Origin: G020354085 sp964482055
GTDB taxonomy: Bacteria; Pseudomonadota; Gammaproteobacteria; Acidiferrobacterales; Sulfurifustaceae
Assembly (NCBI GenBank): GCA_964482055.1
Contig: CAYZVX010000073.1
Span: forward strand, 1 to 12,285
Direction: 5' to 3'
Length of the DNA stretch: 12,285 nt
Shown here: one piece after another, positions 8,206 to 12,285 of the stretch
Position numbering within the stretch: position 1 is the stretch's first letter
How the letters are laid out: every line of letters begins with the position of its first letter
Translations under genes and position numbers: made by a program
Notes under the pieces: model-generated
Seen by the model: the letters and a program-made list of their open reading frames with translations, nothing else
What the model was told of the DNA's origin: nothing
Databases searched by the model: none

Positions 8206-8970
8206 TTAGTCGAACGCCACCGGCTCGAAGCGCGCGCGATCCGGCGGGCCGGCGGCAAACAGAAGCCGCGGCCGGCATCCCGGGCCCGGGTAGCGCGGCA
8301 ACGCCAGCAGCTGGCTACACACCGTGCCGAAGCCGTCCGGCAGCTCGAGCGTCATGGCGGCGTAAGGGCCGTCGCGCTCCGAATAGGCACGGCTCGCGAG
8401 CAGCGATTGCCAGCCGGCCCAATCGCCGGCCGCCGGATCGGGCGCGGGCGCAGCGCGAAACCGCGGCAGGTGAACGCGGATGCGCGCCATGCCAAGGTCG
8501 TCGAGATCGCGCGCCGTCAGCATGTGCAGGCCGGGCGGCACCTCGAACACCTCGACTTGGGCGGGCGCTCCGTCCTCCCCGCGGTGGCGCAGCCAGAAGG
8601 CGGCGAGCGGATCGGCCACGAACAGATTGAAGGCGCGATAGGCGCGCGGGTCGAGATCGGCGAGCGCTCGCGCGGCCTGCGCGGCCTCGGCATGGTCGAG
8701 CGCCTCGAGCACGAGCTCGCCGCGGCTGCGCTTGTTGGCCTGCGGCCCGAGCGTGCCCACGCGATTCATCACCACCGCCACCACGCCGTGGTCGTTGACG
8801 CCGAACCAGCTGCCGCCGGCCAACTGGTCCAGTCCCGCCACCACCGCGGGCCGGTCCGGCCAATGGCGGGCGGGCGCGAGCCACGGCCGGTCGCGCTGCT
8901 CGTCGCGATTGCCCGCGATGAGCAGCGGCCAGGCGTGGTCCGGGCGCCGCAGCATTACAAGACTGCACAT
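8206..8970 (-). CDS. NRDE (TANGO2) family protein
   Basis: This 254-residue protein starts MCSL, and the near N-terminal Cys2 is typical of the family, which resembles Ntn-hydrolases. The signature AGNRDE is at 19-24 and LAGGSWFGVNDHGVVAVVMNR follows at about 50-70. After it come RSRGELVLEAL and FNLFVADP, then HMLTARDLDD, all in the family order. Members in animals and bacteria (TANGO2, HRG-9, Shewanella HtpA) have been linked to haem handling, but no reaction is established. A GAGG lies ten bases upstream of the ATG. It is transcribed alone, converging on the outer-membrane gene. Its upstream region holds two inverted repeats (9010-9050 and 9079-9098). Confidence 0.9.
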   Translation of the reverse strand: MCSLVMLRRPDHAWPLLIAGNRDEQRDRPWLAPARHWPDRPAVVAGLDQLAGGSWFGVNDHGVVAVVMNRVGTLGPQANKRSRGELVLEALDHAEAAQAARALADLDPRAYRAFNLFVADPLAAFWLRHRGEDGAPAQVEVFEVPPGLHMLTARDLDDLGMARIRVHLPRFRAAPAPDPAAGDWAGWQSLLASRAYSERDGPYAAMTLELPDGFGTVCSQLLALPRYPGPGCRPRLLFAAGPPDRARFEPVAFD

Positions 8971-9009
8971 GGTTCTGCCTCGCGATCACCGTCGAGCAGC
9001 GCACATCGC

Positions 9010-9050
9010 GTTACCAGCGCGAGCACAGCTACAGGATTCGTGCTGGTAAC
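9010..9050. repeat. Inverted repeat in the NRDE upstream region
   Basis: The nine-base arms GTTACCAGC (9010-9018) and GCTGGTAAC (9042-9050) match perfectly and are 23 bases apart. Inside, AGCAC can alternatively pair with GTGCT. It lies 40-80 bases upstream of the NRDE gene start, where it could be a repressor site or an mRNA leader hairpin. Confidence 0.5.
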
Positions 9051-9078
9051 CGACGCCGGCCGACGCGCCGGTCGCCGC

Positions 9079-9098
9079 TTGGAATGTGTGCTTTCCAA
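9079..9098. promoter_or_regulatory. Short dyad TTGGAA-N8-TTCCAA
   Basis: This perfect six-base dyad with an eight-base centre lies in the divergent region between the NRDE gene (minus) and the 55-residue gene (plus). Its size and spacing suit a dimeric regulator, but it matches no operator I can name. Confidence 0.3.
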
Positions 9099-9190
9099 AT
9101 GATAGCGCGGTCGGTCTGCAGTAGACTCATGGGTGATGAGCCCGGCGCGCCTTCGCCTCACTGGCGCCCTGTATGTAATGGAGGTGACCC

Positions 9191-9358
9191 ATGCAACTGC
9201 AGCTTTCCAACGAAGAGGCCAGCGTCCTGGGCCATGCGCTGGAAGTCTACTTGTCCGACCTGCGTGCGGAGATCGTCAACACCGAGCGCCACGAGTGGAA
9301 GGTGGACCTGCACAACGAGGAGGAAGTGCTCAAGGCCGTCATCGCGCGTCTTGACTGA
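9191..9358 (+). CDS. Small conserved-type acidic protein, 55 residues, function unknown
   Basis: The sequence begins MQLQLSNEEASVLGHALE, continues VYLSDLRAEIVNTERHEWK and ends VLKAVIARLD. GGAGGTGA at 9180-9187 is a near-perfect ribosome binding site at good spacing before the ATG, which strongly supports translation. The protein is acidic, with no signal peptide, membrane segment or cysteine. It looks like two amphipathic helices (about 6-34 and 41-54) joined by a short strand-like HEWKVDL. Similar small proteins with a VYLSDLRxEI core occur in beta- and gammaproteobacteria, to my recollection without a known role. A very strong hairpin follows at 9393-9434. Its helical, acidic character would suit a protein-binding partner, but that is conjecture. 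Confidence 0.75.
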   Translation: MQLQLSNEEASVLGHALEVYLSDLRAEIVNTERHEWKVDLHNEEEVLKAVIARLD

Positions 9359-9392
9359 CGCGCGCTGGCGCCGCACCGCGGTGCAGTGCTGG

Positions 9393-9434
9393 CCCGCTCG
9401 GCGCCGCGCCGGCCGTGCGCCGGCGCCGAGCGGG
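9393..9434. terminator. Strong 14-bp hairpin between convergent genes
   Basis: CCCGCTCGGCGCCG (9393-9406) and CGGCGCCGAGCGGG (9421-9434) pair perfectly around a 14-base loop. It lies 34 bases after the small gene's stop and 10 bases beyond the carbonic anhydrase stop on the other strand. It is well placed as a bidirectional terminator, though it lacks T-runs. A second palindrome, GCACCGCGGTGC, lies at 9373-9384. Confidence 0.6.
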
Positions 9435-9444
9435 GGCGCGAGCT

Positions 9445-10041
9445 TCAGGCCGCCTTGCCTATCCGCGGCCGGCCGACTTCGGTGGCCTGCTTGATCTCGC
9501 TCAGCTTGCCGCTGCGCACATCGTACATATAGCCGTAGATCGCGATGTCCTGCGGCACGAGCGGATGCATGCGAAGGTGACGCACATCATCGATCACGCT
9601 CTCCTCCTGGTTGGAGATCGTGAGCCAGTCGATGAAGTCGCCGTCCGGGCGACCCTCGTTGGTGCCAGGATCGACCCACTTGCCGGCCTTGAGCTCGGCG
9701 GCGCGCAGGCTGCGGCGCAGCAGATCGCGCATGACCTCGTCGGTAAAGGTCTCCATGCCGCAGTCGGTGTGATGGATGACGAACCACTCGCGCGTGCCGA
9801 GCAACTTGTACGAGATGATGAGCGAGCGGATGGCGTCGTCGCTGGCGCGCCCGCCGGCGTTGCGGATGACGTGCGCGTCGCCCTCCGCGAGCCCCGCGAA
9901 CTTCGCCGGATCGAGCCGCGCGTCCATGCACGTGAGAATGGCGAACTTGCGCCGTGGCGGCATGCTGAGCTTGCCCTTGTCGCCGAAGCCGGCGGTATAG
10001 GCGGCATTGGCCATGAGAACTTCGTCCAGTACCTTGGTCAT
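9445..10041 (-). CDS. Beta-class carbonic anhydrase
   Basis: This enzyme reversibly hydrates CO2 to bicarbonate with a zinc ion. The 198-residue protein shows the complete beta-class zinc site: CMDAR (Cys38, Asp40, Arg42) and HxxC (His91, Cys94). The conserved VIRNAGGRASDDAIRSL lies between them at 58-74. The subclass resembles the small mycobacterial Rv1284 type. The frame is open further upstream, but the start at 10041 is preferred because GGAGG lies about ten bases before it and MTKVLDEVLMAN is a plausible N-terminus. The longer version adds a compositionally random 58-residue extension. The gene is separated from the VOC gene upstream by 269 bases, with an A/T-rich patch at about 10273-10285 and a run of seven T on the minus strand (10198-10204). 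It is probably transcribed on its own. Confidence 0.92.
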   Translation of the reverse strand: MTKVLDEVLMANAAYTAGFGDKGKLSMPPRRKFAILTCMDARLDPAKFAGLAEGDAHVIRNAGGRASDDAIRSLIISYKLLGTREWFVIHHTDCGMETFTDEVMRDLLRRSLRAAELKAGKWVDPGTNEGRPDGDFIDWLTISNQEESVIDDVRHLRMHPLVPQDIAIYGYMYDVRSGKLSEIKQATEVGRPRIGKAA

Positions 10042-10310
10042 GATATGGCCTCCTTCGTAGTGCCGAACGTCCCGGTCAGGCCCGTTGCGGCGGCCCCTTG
10101 GGCGAGAGGCCGCGAGCCCTCTTCCTCCCTGATTCGCTGTCGGCATGTTCTTCGGGAAAAGACACGAATGCGCTGGCAGATTACGGCGCCACGCGTGAAA
10201 AAAACCTACACCCACGATCCGTTCGGGATCAAGCCGCGCTCGTGCCGTTCATCGTGATCGCCATGACCGCAAGGATAATAAAGATTCGATTGGCGCGAAC
10301 GCTCCGGCAC

Positions 10311-10769
10311 TCACAACTCCCGCTCCTCTTCGCCGGCGTCGCCGAGCAGCGCCAGGTCCCGCTCGTCCAGGATCGCCGAGCGACGCCGGTAGTGCTTGAA
10401 CTCGAGCAAGTTGTGAAACGGGTCTTCGAGGAAAAAGGTGTCATGCTCGATCGGCAGGCCGGCGAAACGCCGGTGCGGCGCCTGGTAGAAGCGCAGGCCC
10501 TGCGCGCGCACGCGCGCGGCGAGCGCGAGCCAGTCGCCGCGCGCGAGGAACACCAGGCCGAAATGGCGTGGATAGATCCCGGCCTGCACCTCGGGCGGGC
10601 GCTCGCTCAGGTGCGCCACGAGCTGGTGCCCGGCGAGCCCGAGCGTGAGCGCGCTGCCCGAGCGCCGACCGAGCGTGCAGCCGAGGCCATCGACGTAGTA
10701 GCGGCGTGCCTGCTCGAGATCACCGACTGGAAACGCGAGGTGAAACAGGGTGCGACCGCGCGCGCGCAT
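10311..10769 (-). CDS. VOC-superfamily (glyoxalase/dioxygenase fold) protein
   Basis: With the start at 10769 the product has 152 residues. It begins RTLFHLAFPVGDLEQARRYY (6-25), a typical VOC first strand and helix, followed by DGLGC, GHQLVAHLS (47-55), PRHFGLVFLARGDW (67-80) and LEDPFHNLLEFKHYR (114-128). Candidate metal ligands are His10, His48, His69 and Glu123. The family covers glyoxalases, extradiol dioxygenases and resistance proteins, and the sequence does not identify a substrate. The frame extends a further 30 residues upstream, but that part is Arg/Pro-rich and overlaps the end of the upstream aminotransferase gene, so it is probably not coding here. The Shine-Dalgarno is weak (GGCGGG). 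With only 49 bases after the arginase-aminotransferase fusion, the two are likely co-transcribed. Confidence 0.85.
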   Translation of the reverse strand: MRARGRTLFHLAFPVGDLEQARRYYVDGLGCTLGRRSGSALTLGLAGHQLVAHLSERPPEVQAGIYPRHFGLVFLARGDWLALAARVRAQGLRFYQAPHRRFAGLPIEHDTFFLEDPFHNLLEFKHYRRRSAILDERDLALLGDAGEEEREL

Positions 10770-10818
10770 CGGCACTGCCCGCCGGCGAGCACGCGGGGAC
10801 AGGCGGCGCGGCGCGCGC

Positions 10819-12285
10819 TCAGGCTGCAAGGCCGGCACGATAGATGTCATCGAGTGCATCGCTGATGCGCTCCACTGCCCAATCGATCTGCTCGCGCTCG
10901 ATCACCAGCGCCGGCGCCAGGCGCAGCACCGTCGCGCGCGTGTCCTTGGTGAGGATGCCGTGGCGCAGCAACGTCTCGCAGGCCACGCGTGCGCTCACCG
11001 CCCGCGCGTCGAGCTCGAGGCCCACGAATAGCCCGCGCCCGCGCACCGCGCGCACCAGCGGATTGGTGAGGCGGCGCAGCTGGCGCAGCAGGTGCTCACC
11101 GAGCTCGGCGGCGCGCGCGGCAAGGCGCTCTTCGGTGAGCAACTCGAGTGCGGCGAGCCCCACCGCGCAGGCGAGCGGGTTGCCGCCGAAGGTCGAGCCA
11201 TGGTCGCCCGGCGTGAACACCTCCATGACCGCGCGGCGCGCCAGAAAAGCCGAAACCGGCACGAGCCCGCCACCCAGGGCCTTGCCGAGAATGAGGCCGT
11301 CGGGGACCACGCCGTCGTGCTCAGCGGCGAGCATGCGCCCGGTGCGGCCGAGACCGGTCTGCACCTCATCGAGGATGAGCAGCACGTCGTGACGCCGGCA
11401 GATCTCGGCGCAGGCCGCGAGGTATCCGGCCGGCGGCACGATGACGCCGCCCTCGCCCTGCACCGGCTCGACCAGGAAGGCCGCCGTCTGCGGGGTGATC
11501 GCGGCCTCGAGCGCGGCGCAATCGGCGTAGGGGATGCGCACGAAACCGGGGGCGAACGGACCGAAGCCGTCGCGGTACTGCGGCTCAGAGGACATGCCGA
11601 TCACGGCGATCGTGCGCCCGTGGAAGTTTCCGTCGCAGACGATGATCTCGGCGCGGTCGGCGGACACGCCTTTGACCTTGTACGCCCACTTGCGCGCGGC
11701 CTTGAGCGCGGTCTCCACCGCCTCGGTACCGGTGTTCATCGGCAGCATGCGCTCCTGACCGGTGAGCTCGCACAGCCGCTGCGCGAACGGCGCGAGCTTG
11801 TCGCTGTGAAAGGCGCGCGACACCACGGCGAGCTCGCGGGCCTGTGCCACGAGCGCTGCCAGCAGGCGCGGATGGCCGTGGCCGAAGCTCACCGCCGAGT
11901 AGGCGGTCATCATGTCAAGGTAACGCTGCCCGGCGCTGTCCCAGACGTAAACGCCTTCGCCGCGGGTCAGCACCACCGGCAGGGGATCGTAGTTGCGGGC
12001 GCAGTAGCGCCGCTCGAGCTCGACGATGCTGGGCATGTCTCGCACCTCGTGCGCGGTCCAGGCATCGATCAGCTCGCACACCCGCGCCGCGCTCTTGCCC
12101 TTTTCATCGAGGTGCGGATTGAGCTCGGCGATTTCAACACCAAGGAGCTGAGGGTCATCGCGCAACGCCCGCAGCGCCTTGGCGAGGCCGTGCGCGCCGA
12201 GACCACCCGGGGCCGGCGTGGCCACCGCCGGCGCCTCGCGCGGGTCGAGGGCATCGAGATCGATACTCAGGCCGTAGGCGGCGCT
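10819..12285 (-). CDS. Arginase (C-terminal part) fused in frame to ornithine aminotransferase; 5' end outside window
   Basis: The minus-strand frame is open from the right edge, giving 488 residues. Residues 1-75 are the end of an arginase: SIDLDALDPREAPA (7-20) with the Mn-ligand aspartates Asp9 and Asp11, TPAPGGL, then GVEIAELNPHLD (49-60) with the substrate-binding Glu54. After a linker of about ten residues (WTAHEVRDMPS), residues 87-488 are a full-length class III ornithine aminotransferase. It starts ELERRYCARNYDPLPVVL and then has AYSAVSFGHGHP, GTEAVETALKAARKW, NFHGRT, LLILDEVQTG (Asp306) and LILGKALGGG with PLP Lys335. No stop or frameshift lies between the two parts. Arginase makes ornithine and urea; the aminotransferase turns ornithine into glutamate-5-semialdehyde. 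Both activities look intact as far as visible. The arginase N-terminus, with its other Mn ligands, lies beyond the edge, so that half is not proven complete. Confidence 0.88.
   Translation of the reverse strand, partial: SAAYGLSIDLDALDPREAPAVATPAPGGLGAHGLAKALRALRDDPQLLGVEIAELNPHLDEKGKSAARVCELIDAWTAHEVRDMPSIVELERRYCARNYDPLPVVLTRGEGVYVWDSAGQRYLDMMTAYSAVSFGHGHPRLLAALVAQARELAVVSRAFHSDKLAPFAQRLCELTGQERMLPMNTGTEAVETALKAARKWAYKVKGVSADRAEIIVCDGNFHGRTIAVIGMSSEPQYRDGFGPFAPGFVRIPYADCAALEAAITPQTAAFLVEPVQGEGGVIVPPAGYLAACAEICRRHDVLLILDEVQTGLGRTGRMLAAEHDGVVPDGLILGKALGGGLVPVSAFLARRAVMEVFTPGDHGSTFGGNPLACAVGLAALELLTEERLAARAAELGEHLLRQLRRLTNPLVRAVRGRGLFVGLELDARAVSARVACETLLRHGILTKDTRATVLRLAPALVIEREQIDWAVERISDALDDIYRAGLAA

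Noticed and set aside
9415..10257. 280-residue plus-strand frame opposite the carbonic anhydrase
   Set aside because: The minus strand has the full zinc-site signature and a good ribosome binding site; the plus frame is its shadow.
10042..10310. Terminator or promoter between the VOC and carbonic anhydrase genes
   Set aside because: On the minus strand GATCC/GGATC is followed only 11 bases later by seven T, too far for an intrinsic terminator. The TATTAT near 10275 has no partner -35 at proper spacing.
10770..10859. Longer start for the VOC gene
   Set aside because: The added 30 residues are Arg/Pro-rich and overlap the end of the upstream gene; VOC homology begins at the 10769 start.

Overview
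The window comes from a GC-rich proteobacterial chromosome, most likely Gamma- or Betaproteobacteria. The pointers are an EttA-type ABC-F protein, a FimX-like degenerate EAL domain, a rhombosortase/GlyGly-CTERM remnant and a three-gene bufferin cassette, all families common in those classes. I see no tRNA, rRNA, CRISPR array, integrase or transposase.

Layout. (1) 2-835, plus strand: the C-terminal part of a c-di-GMP EAL-domain protein whose catalytic motifs are degraded in a FimX-like way. (2) 905-2581, plus: ettA, an intact translational throttle ATPase. (3) About 2600-4820: a decayed locus. A C-terminal fragment of a rhombosortase (minus) abuts a 5'-truncated gene (plus) for a large secreted protein. 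That gene carries three frameshifts and one nonsense codon and ends in an Ig-like domain and a GlyGly-CTERM tail, which is the signal rhombosortase recognises. One deletion across a divergent promoter region would explain why both genes lost their 5' ends. (4) 5182-7161, plus: a bufferin operon with bufA2 (six-cysteine secreted precursor peptide), bufB (DUF692/MNIO iron enzyme) and bufC (DUF2063 partner). It has a possible ECF-type promoter upstream and a terminator-like attenuator between bufA2 and bufB. (5) 7307-8143, plus: an outer-membrane beta-barrel protein with a Met/His-containing loop. (6) 8206-8970, minus: an NRDE/TANGO2-family protein. (7) 9191-9358, plus: a 55-residue gene with a near-perfect ribosome binding site. 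(8) 9445-10041, minus: a beta-class carbonic anhydrase. (9) 10311-10769, minus: a VOC-fold protein. (10) 10819 to the window edge, minus: one reading frame that joins the C-terminal end of an arginase to a complete ornithine aminotransferase.

How the genes fit together. BufA2, BufB and BufC form one maturation system: BufB, helped by BufC, oxidises cysteines of BufA2, and the exported peptide binds copper. The neighbouring outer-membrane protein may or may not belong to it. The arginase-aminotransferase fusion would carry out two consecutive steps of arginine breakdown, arginine to ornithine plus urea and then ornithine to glutamate semialdehyde, in one polypeptide. The two most interesting items are this fusion and the bufferin operon; the ruined rhombosortase/substrate pair comes next.
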